A stretch of DNA of 64,000 nucleotides from an uncultured Chlamydiaceae bacterium (lineage in GTDB: Bacteria > Chlamydiota > Chlamydiia > Chlamydiales > Chlamydiaceae), in contig CALGBW010000044.1 of NCBI GenBank assembly GCA_937884635.1, forward strand, positions 1 through 64,000, in the 5' to 3' direction. Numbering within the stretch: the first letter of the stretch is position 1; every line of letters begins with the position of its first letter. Of the stretch, positions 17,489 to 26,658 are shown piece by piece. Below the pieces are notes generated by a model. The model made no database searches. It was not told the origin of the DNA and worked only from the letters and a program-made list of their open reading frames with translations. The position numbers were made by a program, and so were the translations under genes.

Positions 17489-17833
17489 TTATGATAATAA
17501 CCCTTCTGCTGTTAATGTGCTAAGAACCAATAATGCAGTTGAAACGCAACCAACAATAGGTAAGGAAACAGCAGCTCCGATAGTATATGTATTTAAGAAT
17601 GCTAAAAGCAGAGGGAAAGCTCCACAAATAGCAACAACAGAAGCAGCCAAAACAGCAATACATGCCAAGGCAACGATAGAAAGAGCCGCAGCAGCGAGTT
17701 TAGCGCATAAAGATGGAGCTTTTTTTGAAGAAGCAACGGAACTAAGATTTTGTACTTTTTGGCTAAGGCCATCTAGACGTTGGTCTAGGTATTGAATTGA
17801 ATCTTGTACATTCTGAGAGGTAATAGAACTCAT
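17489..17833 (-). CDS. IncB-like inclusion membrane protein
   Basis: Encodes 114 residues. The N-terminal soluble part contains a short coiled coil (IQYLDQRLDGLSQKVQNL). Residues about 45-110 form the bilobed hydrophobic domain (ALSIVALACIAVLAASVVAI, CGAFPLLLAFLNTYTIGAAV, GCVSTALLVLSTL). Length, the QRLDGLSQKV helix, and position downstream of an NSS-family transporter match IncB (CT232 context). An AGGTG sequence before ATG 17833 supports the start. Incs are type III-secreted into the inclusion membrane. IncB is my best guess by context and pattern; no alignment was run. Confidence 0.65.
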   Translation of the reverse strand: MSSITSQNVQDSIQYLDQRLDGLSQKVQNLSSVASSKKAPSLCAKLAAAALSIVALACIAVLAASVVAICGAFPLLLAFLNTYTIGAAVSLPIVGCVSTALLVLSTLTAEGLLS

Positions 17834-17977
17834 AATTACACCTATAATTAACCTTTATTTAAGTTTTATTTTATGAGACCAAAGGAGGATAGGTTCTGAC
17901 TTTTTTAGGTTCAAGAAGTTTCTTTTCATGATTAATCCTATAGCACATACCCAATTGTAGGGGGGAATAACCCTATC

Positions 17978-18316
17978 TTATAGCTTGCTCCAAGGCAGGG
18001 AGACAATCCCCCATACAAGTATAACTAAAAAGGCTACGACCAACAAAAAGCCCATGATTGGAATCAAGAAGTCAGATATAGAAAACCCCCGTTTAGGGAG
18101 GGGCGCTAATCGATCAATGTTCATCCGAGCTGTGTTGAGTTGATTTGTCATTTTACTAATGGTAGCATTGCGCTCTTCAAGAAGGATTTTAGATCCACAG
18201 CAGGAGAGTTGATCTGTGTGGTTATAATGCGTAGGGTAGCAAATAATAGGGGGAATCCTTCCAACGAAAGCATGAGAGGGTAGCCGCGGATTTGGGTTCA
18301 TAGTCTGAGTATGCAT
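17978..18316 (-). CDS. Small protein with one C-terminal membrane segment, probable Inc
   Basis: Encodes 112 residues. A Pro/His/Cys-containing soluble N-terminus and a polar helix (ERNATISKMTNQLNTARMNI) lead to a hydrophobic C-terminal stretch of about 28 residues (ISDFLIPIMGFLLVVAFLVI and on). It starts 8 bp after the stop of the preceding gene at 18325, with which it shares general architecture (Cys-containing N-terminus, helix, C-terminal membrane segment). This suggests an old duplication or a membrane protein pair. It occupies the place of the Inc operon next to the NSS transporter. Function unknown. Confidence 0.6.
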   Translation of the reverse strand: MHTQTMNPNPRLPSHAFVGRIPPIICYPTHYNHTDQLSCCGSKILLEERNATISKMTNQLNTARMNIDRLAPLPKRGFSISDFLIPIMGFLLVVAFLVILVWGIVSLPWSKL

Positions 18317-18324
18317 TGTATATC

Positions 18325-18687
18325 CTATGCATGAAACCGTATTAACGGCAGTGTAACAAAGGGAATACCAATAAGAAGATGTAGAAAGTACCAGATAGTC
18401 GCTACTAGCAATGCTATGACAATCAATTTTCCAAGGGTGCTAAAAAGAGAGCCAACAAAACTACGGAGAGAAAATTGAGAATGATCTAATGACTGTTTGC
18501 ATTCTAGAATGCGCTTCTCTATTTTTTCATTTAAGCGTTTAGTTTCTAAAAGTAGTCTTGTCAGTTTTTCGCCTTCGGTTCGATATAAGGTGCACAAACA
18601 TGATGGGTTTGAGGGCGAAGCGGAAATTGATGCTGGTTGAGATGCATTTAAATTGTTACAAGCTGTGCAATTACACAATGTACTCAT
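18325..18687 (-). CDS. Small Cys-rich protein with C-terminal membrane hairpin, probable Inc
   Basis: Encodes 120 residues. The N-terminus is rich in Cys, Asn and Ser (MSTLCNCTACNNLNASQPAS). A charged helix follows (EGEKLTRLLLETKRLNEKIE), then a hydrophobic region at about 85-118 (LIVIALLVATIWYFLHLLIG and IPFVTLPLI) that could be a tight two-segment hairpin. It is the first of three small membrane genes after the NSS transporter, about 120 bp downstream of it. In C. trachomatis the equivalent slot holds incB/incC, but I cannot confirm it is IncC. Confidence 0.6.
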   Translation of the reverse strand: MSTLCNCTACNNLNASQPASISASPSNPSCLCTLYRTEGEKLTRLLLETKRLNEKIEKRILECKQSLDHSQFSLRSFVGSLFSTLGKLIVIALLVATIWYFLHLLIGIPFVTLPLIRFHA

Positions 18688-18809
18688 TTTGCATAACCAA
18701 AAATTGTTAAACGATTTTAGTATTCGTTCTAATTCTCTTTTAAGTCAAAACAAAACGTTTTTAATTAAAAAGTTTAATTTTTGAAAAGTAAGCGGTTAAT
18801 AAAAACCGC

Positions 18810-20285
18810 TTACTTTGAAAGAAATCGTTTATATAAAAACTTATTACAAACAAATAAAACCCCGGCTCCCAATCCCCACTGTAAAAGCAGGTTGAGGATA
18901 GAGTACTGCGAAAGGATTTGCCACCAATACCCGTCTGTAGGAAAGAATCCTTCATAAAAATACCAGACAAGTAAGGAGATTCCTTCGATAGGAAGGAGAT
19001 ATTTGACTAGTATATCAAATACTTTATTTACTTTTAGATCGTCTTTGACAGCATTAATACTATTCGCTCTTAACTTAGGCAATCCATAGTAGATGGCAGC
19101 AAAAACAAAAATTAAACCATTTACAATGAGAGCAATTCCCCACACCGTATCTTGGTTAGCAAAGAAGGATAGGCTGAGAGAGGATGGGATTCCTAGGAGG
19201 AAGGCTACTAATGTTGAAGCGCGTTCTGCATGTTCTTTTTTGATATTGAATTCGAGCAAGGTTTGAGACAGAAGGAACAGCATCGAAATCATGGAAGAAA
19301 GAGCGGCTAACGAAAACGCCAAGAAGAATAGCGTGCTGAAGATAATTGGGATAAAAGCTGGGCCAGGTATTCTTGTAAATAACTCAGGTAAGTAGATGAA
19401 TGCAATCCCAATACTAGAGGCTCCAGCTCCATGTTGTAGTTGGGATGTTCCCAAAATATCAAGAGAGGCACATGTGGAGAAAACAATAATACCCATCATG
19501 AGTGAGACAAGATTATTGGAAATAGCTGTTAGGGCCCCGTTATAAACAATACCTGTTTTTTTCGACGCAAACCCAGAGTATACTAGGAGTAACCCCCATC
19601 CTGCTCCGGTATCCCAGGCGTTTTGGGTAAGAGCTTCTACCCAGATTTTATAGTTAGTCAGAGCGCGAGGGTCACAGGTAAAGAGCTGGTGGATGCCACC
19701 CCATGCTCCAGGAAGAGTAATAGCACGAATCAGCAAAGCAATAGCGCAAACAAAGAAGAGAGGAATGAGCACCTTATTGCACTTCTCAATGCCTTGCACG
19801 ATACCTTTGCGAATAATTCCATATGCAATGAGTAGAGAGAGGAAATGAGCTGCCAAAGGGAACCAACTATTAGAGTGTGTATTCCAAAGGGACACAAAAT
19901 CATTCCCAGCTTTTATAGATCCAGAAAGCGCATAGTATACATAACTAAATCCCCAGCCAACAATATTAGAATAATAAGCCAGAATACATGTCGTAACGAG
20001 GGTAATGAACCCTCCTAACCATGCAAATTTAGGCTTCATGCTATTAATGATGGTTCCAACTGGTGCATTACGAGTGAGCTTCCCCAAACCCAATTCTACA
20101 ATAATCAAGGGAATAGACCAGCTAAATAGGAATAAAAGCCATAAAATTAAAAAGGCTCCTCCTCCAGAGCTATTTTGCGCAACAACTCTAGGAAAGCGCC
20201 ATATATTGCCAGCTCCGACCGCCACTCCCATCATGGAGAGCACGAAGCCTAATCGTGATGAAAAATATTGTTGGTTTTTATGCAT
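18810..20285 (-). CDS. Sodium-dependent amino acid transporter, NSS (SNF) family
   Basis: Encodes 491 residues with about 11-12 membrane segments. NSS signatures are SSRLGFVLSMMGVAVGAGNI followed by WRFPRVVAQNSSGGGAFLI, which form the sodium and substrate site of TM1-TM2. NSS proteins import amino acids or related amines with sodium. It starts 3 bp after the stop of the DAACS transporter gene, so both are co-transcribed, and matches CT231. Bacterial NSS members of this size often carry neutral or aromatic amino acids; the substrate is not predictable here. Confidence 0.92.
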   Translation of the reverse strand: MHKNQQYFSSRLGFVLSMMGVAVGAGNIWRFPRVVAQNSSGGGAFLILWLLFLFSWSIPLIIVELGLGKLTRNAPVGTIINSMKPKFAWLGGFITLVTTCILAYYSNIVGWGFSYVYYALSGSIKAGNDFVSLWNTHSNSWFPLAAHFLSLLIAYGIIRKGIVQGIEKCNKVLIPLFFVCAIALLIRAITLPGAWGGIHQLFTCDPRALTNYKIWVEALTQNAWDTGAGWGLLLVYSGFASKKTGIVYNGALTAISNNLVSLMMGIIVFSTCASLDILGTSQLQHGAGASSIGIAFIYLPELFTRIPGPAFIPIIFSTLFFLAFSLAALSSMISMLFLLSQTLLEFNIKKEHAERASTLVAFLLGIPSSLSLSFFANQDTVWGIALIVNGLIFVFAAIYYGLPKLRANSINAVKDDLKVNKVFDILVKYLLPIEGISLLVWYFYEGFFPTDGYWWQILSQYSILNLLLQWGLGAGVLFVCNKFLYKRFLSK

Positions 20286-20288
20286 ATG

Positions 20289-21509
20289 TTACTCAATGTC
20301 TATGGATTTGTTTGCAAACAACTTATTTGTAATCATTACTACACAGCAGTCTGACCAAACGTTTAATGCCGTTTCGACCATATCTACCAGTGTATAAAAG
20401 GGCAGAATCAACCCCAATAGGGGTAACGGCACTTCCATAGAAGAGAGTAAGGCATAAGTAAGAAAATAACAGCCCATAGGAACGCCTGCATTACCTACAG
20501 CAGCTATTGTTGCAATAAAGATCCAACCGATCATGGATAGTAAAGAAAAGTTTAGACCATTGGATTGTGCTACAAATAGAACCGTAATCAAAATAAATGC
20601 GGCGCAACCGTTCATATTGATTACAGAACATAAAGGAAACCCAAATCTGGATAGGGAAGGTTTAATGTGTAACTTTTCTTCCGCTAATTCCATAGTTAAA
20701 GGGAGAGTTGAAGCAGAAGACTTCGAAAAGAATGCCGTGGCTAGAGCAGGTGACATACTCTTACCTATAGCCAAGGGAGAAAGCTTATGCATTTTCAGTA
20801 AAAGCGGAAGGACAATAAATCCCTGTAATAGATTGGCTCCTAGAACACAAAGTAAGTATTTAGCAAAAACTGTTTTATTCCCCTGACTTTGGACGACCTC
20901 TTTATAAAAGAGGATAGAAAACGCTAAAATAGCTAAAGGTAAAAAACGTAAAACACCCTTTGCCAGTTTTAGAAACACCGCAAATAATGAAGAGAAAATA
21001 TCGTGTACTAAACTCTTCTCTTTTTGAGATAAAAATAGGGAGGCAAAAGCGATTAAACCAGAGAGGAAAGCTGCAGAAATAACATTATTTTCTAAAAAAG
21101 GCTCTAATATGTTTCCTGGGATTGTTTTGGCTAACACATCCAGATAACCCGATGCCTTCATCGTGCCAATAGCTGGGGCTGTCACTTGATTCTGCACTAC
21201 TGGGGAAATCAATACAAATAACACAAGCCCTGTACCCGCAGCGATGATGGTAGTGAGTAGGGTATAGTATAGAATAGTCCTTCCTAGCGACAGCATAACA
21301 TCTAGGCTTTTTACTGATGTAATAGTAGAGCCTATAGCAAAAAAGACTAGGGGGAGACTAAGTAGGCGCAAAAATTTTAAAAAGATATTACTTATTATCT
21401 CAGCAAAAGCAAAAATAACGGGTGACTGACATGCACCAAGAGCGAGGCCTAAGAATAGACTCCCTAAAAGGAGCACGTTGTAAGACGACGCATGTTTTTT
21501 CATACACAC
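20289..21509 (-). CDS. Dicarboxylate/amino acid:cation symporter, DAACS (GltT-like) family
   Basis: Encodes 406 residues. GltT-family features are visible: FFSKSSASTLPLTMELAEE (the serine-rich HP1 hairpin), NMNGCAAFI (the NMDGT-like unwound TM7 with Cys in place of the usual TA), and GNAGVPMGCYFLTYALLSS in HP2. These proteins import glutamate, aspartate or neutral amino acids with Na+ or H+. The variant NMNGC at the sodium site, where NMDGT is usual, may reflect a substrate or ion change. It is the first gene of the operon with the NSS transporter and matches CT230. Confidence 0.92.
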   Translation of the reverse strand: MCMKKHASSYNVLLLGSLFLGLALGACQSPVIFAFAEIISNIFLKFLRLLSLPLVFFAIGSTITSVKSLDVMLSLGRTILYYTLLTTIIAAGTGLVLFVLISPVVQNQVTAPAIGTMKASGYLDVLAKTIPGNILEPFLENNVISAAFLSGLIAFASLFLSQKEKSLVHDIFSSLFAVFLKLAKGVLRFLPLAILAFSILFYKEVVQSQGNKTVFAKYLLCVLGANLLQGFIVLPLLLKMHKLSPLAIGKSMSPALATAFFSKSSASTLPLTMELAEEKLHIKPSLSRFGFPLCSVINMNGCAAFILITVLFVAQSNGLNFSLLSMIGWIFIATIAAVGNAGVPMGCYFLTYALLSSMEVPLPLLGLILPFYTLVDMVETALNVWSDCCVVMITNKLFANKSIDIE

Positions 21510-21800
21510 CCGATTTTGTTATATAGGAGTTAAAAACGTTTATAACCTAAATTTTGTTCGTTATATGAGTAAAATTTTTATTTTGATTATTGTGTTATAA
21601 TTTTTTTCGAATCCGAAAAACGCAGAACTTTATAGAAATTCAACGATTTTATAAAGGCAAAAAACTTAACATAAGTTTATGCTTTTCATCAATCTCTTCT
21701 AAAAACTCCTAAGTCTCTAGTTTAGAGGTTGTTTACTATAGATAAATCGTAAGTTTGATTATTTTGCTTTTCAAACAGTTAAAATTATATACGAGTTAGA
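21510..21800. other. Divergent promoter region between the amino acid transporter operons
   Basis: A 290-bp very AT-rich divergent spacer. It must serve both the minus-strand DAACS/NSS operon and the plus-strand ABC permease operon. No operator with clear symmetry is seen. Confidence 0.4.
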
Positions 21801-22451
21801 GTGGAACATTTTTTAGCAACAACACGACTATTGCTGCAAGGTTGTGGGTATACTTTGCTCATTACAGCAGTATCCATAGGGTTTGGGTCCCTATTAGGTT
21901 TATGTATCGGAACTATCACATGTAAATATTTTCCTTATCGCGCTATCAAATATTGCGGTGATTTTTATGTTGCAGTTGTCCGGGGGACTCCGATTTTCAT
22001 TCAGATTCTTATCGTATATTTTGGGTTGCCCTCTATTATTTACATGGATCTATCTCCATTAATGTCTGGTTTCATTGCTCTTAGTTTGAATTCTGCAGCA
22101 TATTTGGCTGAAAACATCCGTGGGGGAATTAACTCCTTGTCTTCTATCCAATGGGAAACAGCTCAGGTATTGGGATACAGTCGGTTTCAAACTTTCATTT
22201 ATATTCTGTATCCTCAAGTTTTTAGAAATATTTTACCTTCTTTGACTAATGAGTTTGTCTCTCTGATTAAAGAAAGTAGTATCTTAATGGTTTTAGGTGT
22301 TCCTGAGTTGACGAAGGTTACTAAAGATACAGTAGCTCGAGAACTTAACCCTATGGAGATGTATACAATTTGTGCGGGTCTATACTTGGCAATGACATCT
22401 CTGTTTTCTTATTTTTCTAGATTGTTAGAGAGAAGGAGAGGACATGATTAA
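21801..22451 (+). CDS. Polar amino acid ABC transporter permease (GlnP/ArtM type)
   Basis: Encodes 216 residues with five membrane segments. The HisM-family start (LLQGCGYTLLITAVSIGFGS) and the EAA loop (LGYSRFQTFIYILYPQVFRN) show a permease for polar amino acids. Start GTG 21801 (MEHFLATTR), with GAG about 8 bases upstream. It overlaps the ATPase gene by 8 bases, indicating translational coupling. No substrate-binding protein is next to it; in chlamydiae the ArtJ-type binding protein is encoded elsewhere. Matches CT129. Confidence 0.92.
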   Translation: MEHFLATTRLLLQGCGYTLLITAVSIGFGSLLGLCIGTITCKYFPYRAIKYCGDFYVAVVRGTPIFIQILIVYFGLPSIIYMDLSPLMSGFIALSLNSAAYLAENIRGGINSLSSIQWETAQVLGYSRFQTFIYILYPQVFRNILPSLTNEFVSLIKESSILMVLGVPELTKVTKDTVARELNPMEMYTICAGLYLAMTSLFSYFSRLLERRRGHD

Positions 22452-23127
22452 AGTTCAGAATTTGAGTTATGTTGTTGGGGAAAAAACGATTTTGGATAAC
22501 GTGTCTTTTTCTCTAGAACCTGGGCGTATAACGTTGTTTATCGGAAGAAGTGGATCAGGAAAAACAACAATTTTACGTTCTTTAGTTGGCTTAGTTAAAC
22601 CCTCTCATGGAAAGATTTTGATCGAAAATCATGAAGCTCCTGGATTGGTATTTCAACAACCAGAATTATTTCCCCATATGACTGTTTTGGAAAATTGTGT
22701 CCATCCTCAAGTTCATGTGAAAAAGAAGTCTCGAGAAGAGGCTCAAGAAGAGGCTTTTAGGCTATTCCAGTTATTAGATATTCAGGAGTTGGCATCTTTA
22801 TTCCCAAGACAGTTGTCAGGAGGGCAAAAACAACGAGTTGCTATAGCGCGTTCATTGGGTATGGGGAAGCAGTCTTTGCTTTTTGATGAGCCCACTTCTG
22901 CTCTAGATCCATTTTCTACTTCTGTTTTCCGTAATATTTTAGATACTCTAAGAGAGCAAAACCTCACTCTAGCTATTTCTACACATGACTTGCCGTTTAT
23001 TCAGGGGTGTTTAGATCGCGTCTATCTCGTGGATAAAGGGCAGATCATAAGCGAGTATGATAGAAGGAAAGACGGTGAACTTACACAAGAACACGTTTTA
23101 TATCGATATCTAAATTTATTGTTATAA
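22444..23127 (+). CDS. Polar amino acid ABC transporter ATPase (GlnQ type)
   Basis: Encodes 227 residues. Walker A is FIGRSGSGKTTILRS, the Q-loop region reads GLVFQQPELFPHMTVLENC, the signature LSGGQKQRVAIARSLG, Walker B LLFDEPTSALDP and the H-loop STHDL. It powers the permease encoded by the overlapping upstream gene, forming an amino acid importer (arginine or glutamine by family). Matches CT130. Confidence 0.94.
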   Translation: MIKVQNLSYVVGEKTILDNVSFSLEPGRITLFIGRSGSGKTTILRSLVGLVKPSHGKILIENHEAPGLVFQQPELFPHMTVLENCVHPQVHVKKKSREEAQEEAFRLFQLLDIQELASLFPRQLSGGQKQRVAIARSLGMGKQSLLFDEPTSALDPFSTSVFRNILDTLREQNLTLAISTHDLPFIQGCLDRVYLVDKGQIISEYDRRKDGELTQEHVLYRYLNLLL

Positions 23128-23232
23128 AAGGGGTCTATACCATTCCCAGATGTCTTTTATAATTGACCTTTGTTTTGCCTTGCCTACTGATATCGTTCTT
23201 AGTGATATGAGATAAGCTTTTCTGCTTGCTAG

Positions 23233-26200
23233 TTATTTGTGGGGCATGTTCGAATTGTTTTCTTCCCAAGGAAACGGTTGTGTTGTGGGGGGAGGTGTTG
23301 TATCCCCTAATGAAGAAAAGAGCTTATCGGCTAAAGAGCTGAATGGGCTGGCAATAGTATAACTTTTTAGTAAGGCAATACGAGCATAAGCCGAGGACCA
23401 GTCTATTTCGGGTGCGGCGATAGGCCCCCTTATTTTAATAATGAAAAAATTTTTTGTTTTTAAGGATGTATTACGGAAGTATTTTTTGATTACTTCCGGA
23501 TCAATCCCTAGGTTCATATATACGAGTTCTTTAACAAAATTTGTTTTTCCCCATAAAGCTAACCGGATGCGGTTGTCCACAAGTGCATCGAATCGTTTAC
23601 AGTGAATCACTCCTTTTTGTACTGAGAAGAAAATAGGAGTAAACCACGCCTCAACAAATTCTTTGTTTTCTTCTATATTCAAAAACTGAAATAGATCGTG
23701 CATAGTCCCTGAATTCATAATCGAGATTTTCCCAAAATCTAGAACAGCGGAAGATACTGTGAAATCATCCAAAGAGTAAGGATGAATGGGTAGATAAAAA
23801 TCTTGCTTTTCAACTCTTAGTAAAACAGGGTGTTTGGAATAAGCACTACTTGAAATTAACGGATTAAATTCATTCAAGAATGCCTTATTAATATCCTCAT
23901 TAATATCCAACGTAGCTGTTAAATCATCATCAAGCAGGATGGCTTGTTTTGTCAAAACTAACGGAATATAGGCTTGTAAGTTAGCTGAATTAACATGGAT
24001 AGTAAGAGGACCTTCATTCTGAAAAAAGGTATTTTTTATTGAAGCTTGAATTTTTTCTCCCGCAAGAGACGTAATTTTTGTTTTTACTAAAGGCGAAATA
24101 GGGAATAGTCCTACAACAAAATTTGAAGGCACGTTTTTCCAGTCTATGGTTTGAACAAAGATTCTATTTTCAGGTACTAAGAGGTTTTGTACTGTGCCAG
24201 ATACTGTAAATCCCGAAGCGGCTTTACTCTCTTGTCCTGATGATAAACAATCCCCAACGAGTTCATAGCGCAGCTCTTTATTCAAATTACGTGATAAGAC
24301 TGATCCAGATAGGGTACTAACGATGAAGTTTTCTTTGGAAAGATGGTCATAAAAAACTAAAGAGGAGGCAGATAGCTTCCCTTCTACCCCTGTTTCTGTA
24401 AAGAAGGTAAGACAGGATAATCCAGATGGCGATGTATCGCAGGATAGCTTTGTAATGTCCAAACGAATGGAAGCGGGTCTGTGTAAAAGGCATGAAGGTG
24501 AGTAGGAGAAGTTTTGGAATAAATTCAGGTAACGTTCGGGAGAGATATCCCACTGAATCATGCCTTGAGATTCGGGAGATAAAGACCATGAGTGGTCCAT
24601 TACAACTTTGATTGTACTGGATAATGCTTCGGCTTTGAAAGAAGACTCGAAAATAAAGCGATCTGTAGAGCTGGGGGAGTATTGACAGGAGAAAATAAGG
24701 TCTCCTGTAGGACCAAAGTATTTAGAAAGAGCTATGTCTTTCTCCTGTGTTTTTAATATGCGATCTATAGATAGGTCTGAGACTTCTCCTGCACTACGTA
24801 TTTTTATATTATCCTGGCAAAAGCCTTTAGTGGGATCCACGAGCCCAATTAATAATTCTGGGACAGAGACCCTAGCTCCAGGTAAAATGGGGTTTTCAGG
24901 GTCTTCTATTATAGCTTGCAAGCTTCCTTTAGTAGAGGATTTCCCTCCATCTGTATGGAAGGAAAAATTTGCCTTCTTTACTTGTAAAGGAGATAACCGC
25001 TGAGAGAAGATGTTTAGAGGGAAGGAGTGGATTTTCCCATATATTAAGGTAGCAGAGGTTTCTGGTTTAATAGGTTCATTTGTTTTACCAAATTTTCCAT
25101 GAAAAAATACCTCATTTTCTCCAGCAACAATTTTCCCAGAAATTTTAGGTAAGAAAAGATGATGAGAAGAGATTTGTGCCTTCCCAGAGAAGTTAGCCTC
25201 AGCGTAGGAAAAATGGGGAGATAATTTATCCTTCCATTTTTCTGGTATGTAATACGTGCCATTTCCCTGAAAGAGAAAGGCTTGATTAGCCCCAGAAATA
25301 GAACAGGTTAGTTTAAGCAAGGGGTTGTCTAATGAAACATCGGCATAGATTTGTGAATGCTTGCTTTTCCCTTTAATATCCAATGAGTAATAGGGAACCT
25401 CTAATGGCAGGTTGATGTCAAAAGGTTTAGGGAAAAAGGCTCGTAGATACGTATGCGGAAGAAGAGATTGCTGAATTTTAAAATCCGATACTTTCTTTTT
25501 GTGATCTACGGATAAAGTCCCATTGATATAAGAATGAGACGCCCCTCCTAGAATGGCCAAGGCAGAACTACGCACGTGTGTATATCGTTCTGTTTTTCTG
25601 ATCCCTACATCTACATTATCCATTTGCACAGAAAGGTTAGGGTCTGAAGGTAAAAATAAAAGTCGTGAAAGAACAGCTTGTAAGGAGATCTCAATAGTGT
25701 CCCATTTACTCATATTCAGAGGGATCTTTGCCTCTGATATATAAGCTTGGATATGTTGGCTAGTTACCGGATGCGGTAGAGGAAAGACCTCAGAAAACAG
25801 AGAAGTAGCAATTTGCGGTTGTAGTTCAATAAAAGAAGCGCTGTTTTCTATGATATGCAGCGTGGATTTATAGATATATCCTTGTAGCTTTGCTAAAATT
25901 TCGCTTCCTTTGATATATGCTGTGGTCAGAATCTTTCCATCTTCATAGTTTGCCGTAGCTGTAACATTGAGTGCTTTTTCTTTTGCTAAAACACGATCCC
26001 AAGTGGGTGAAGGAATAAACAGTCTGCAAAAAGTGATGGGAACAGATTGAATCTCTACTTGAATGTGTGTGGTCGGAGAAAATGAGCTTTCAATGAATAC
26101 ACTTCCTGTTGTATCTCCTTCTTGTGCAGAAGCTTTAACGATAAAGGTATTGGGGGTCTTTTTAACGTAAAACCCTGATACAGAGAGGTCTGTTCCATCA

Positions 26201-26658
26201 ATTGTCTTCATAACAATAGATCCGTGCTCAGAGATAAAGGAACTATTCCCTAAGTAATGTAAAAAAGAACCTGGATCTAAGTGGCTGATTGAAGGAGAGT
26301 CTATGGATAGGTTTTCGTTAATTTTTAATGACCACCCTTGAAGAGACACGCTTTTAGGTTTCCTGTATAAAAGGAGCCTGAGTAAAGAACCCTCTATTTG
26401 CAACTTATCTGCAAAAAATACTTCTTGTTGTTGGTTGCTACCTAAAATGTGAATTTTCCCTGCGTATTGAGATCCCCACCAAGAGAGTCTGATATCCTCT
26501 GCCTCACAAGTTAACCCGGTCTCCCTGTGGATTAAAGAAAATAGGATTTGGCGACCGGATCCTGAGGAAAGCATTCGAGGAATGCATCCAATACCAACAA
26601 AAATGCCCAAACATAGAAGGCTTATGCCTAAGGCTTTTTTCCAATACTGTATCCTCAT
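23233..26658 (-). CDS. TamB-like translocation/lipid-transport protein (DUF490)
   Basis: Encodes 1,141 residues. A single N-terminal membrane anchor (ALGISLLCLGIFVGIGCIP) is followed by a long beta-rich region of repeated short strands. The C-terminal part has the TamB-family look (FKVLVYMNLG-like region, IRGPIAAPEIDWSSAYARIA, then a Pro-rich end PPPTTQPFPWEE). TamB-class proteins bridge inner and outer membranes and are linked to barrel-protein insertion or phospholipid transport. With bamA, skp and lpxD it completes an envelope-building set. It starts in an ATGA overlap with the yihY stop, so the two are coupled. Matches CT131. Confidence 0.82.
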   Translation of the reverse strand: MRIQYWKKALGISLLCLGIFVGIGCIPRMLSSGSGRQILFSLIHRETGLTCEAEDIRLSWWGSQYAGKIHILGSNQQQEVFFADKLQIEGSLLRLLLYRKPKSVSLQGWSLKINENLSIDSPSISHLDPGSFLHYLGNSSFISEHGSIVMKTIDGTDLSVSGFYVKKTPNTFIVKASAQEGDTTGSVFIESSFSPTTHIQVEIQSVPITFCRLFIPSPTWDRVLAKEKALNVTATANYEDGKILTTAYIKGSEILAKLQGYIYKSTLHIIENSASFIELQPQIATSLFSEVFPLPHPVTSQHIQAYISEAKIPLNMSKWDTIEISLQAVLSRLLFLPSDPNLSVQMDNVDVGIRKTERYTHVRSSALAILGGASHSYINGTLSVDHKKKVSDFKIQQSLLPHTYLRAFFPKPFDINLPLEVPYYSLDIKGKSKHSQIYADVSLDNPLLKLTCSISGANQAFLFQGNGTYYIPEKWKDKLSPHFSYAEANFSGKAQISSHHLFLPKISGKIVAGENEVFFHGKFGKTNEPIKPETSATLIYGKIHSFPLNIFSQRLSPLQVKKANFSFHTDGGKSSTKGSLQAIIEDPENPILPGARVSVPELLIGLVDPTKGFCQDNIKIRSAGEVSDLSIDRILKTQEKDIALSKYFGPTGDLIFSCQYSPSSTDRFIFESSFKAEALSSTIKVVMDHSWSLSPESQGMIQWDISPERYLNLFQNFSYSPSCLLHRPASIRLDITKLSCDTSPSGLSCLTFFTETGVEGKLSASSLVFYDHLSKENFIVSTLSGSVLSRNLNKELRYELVGDCLSSGQESKAASGFTVSGTVQNLLVPENRIFVQTIDWKNVPSNFVVGLFPISPLVKTKITSLAGEKIQASIKNTFFQNEGPLTIHVNSANLQAYIPLVLTKQAILLDDDLTATLDINEDINKAFLNEFNPLISSSAYSKHPVLLRVEKQDFYLPIHPYSLDDFTVSSAVLDFGKISIMNSGTMHDLFQFLNIEENKEFVEAWFTPIFFSVQKGVIHCKRFDALVDNRIRLALWGKTNFVKELVYMNLGIDPEVIKKYFRNTSLKTKNFFIIKIRGPIAAPEIDWSSAYARIALLKSYTIASPFSSLADKLFSSLGDTTPPPTTQPFPWEENNSNMPHK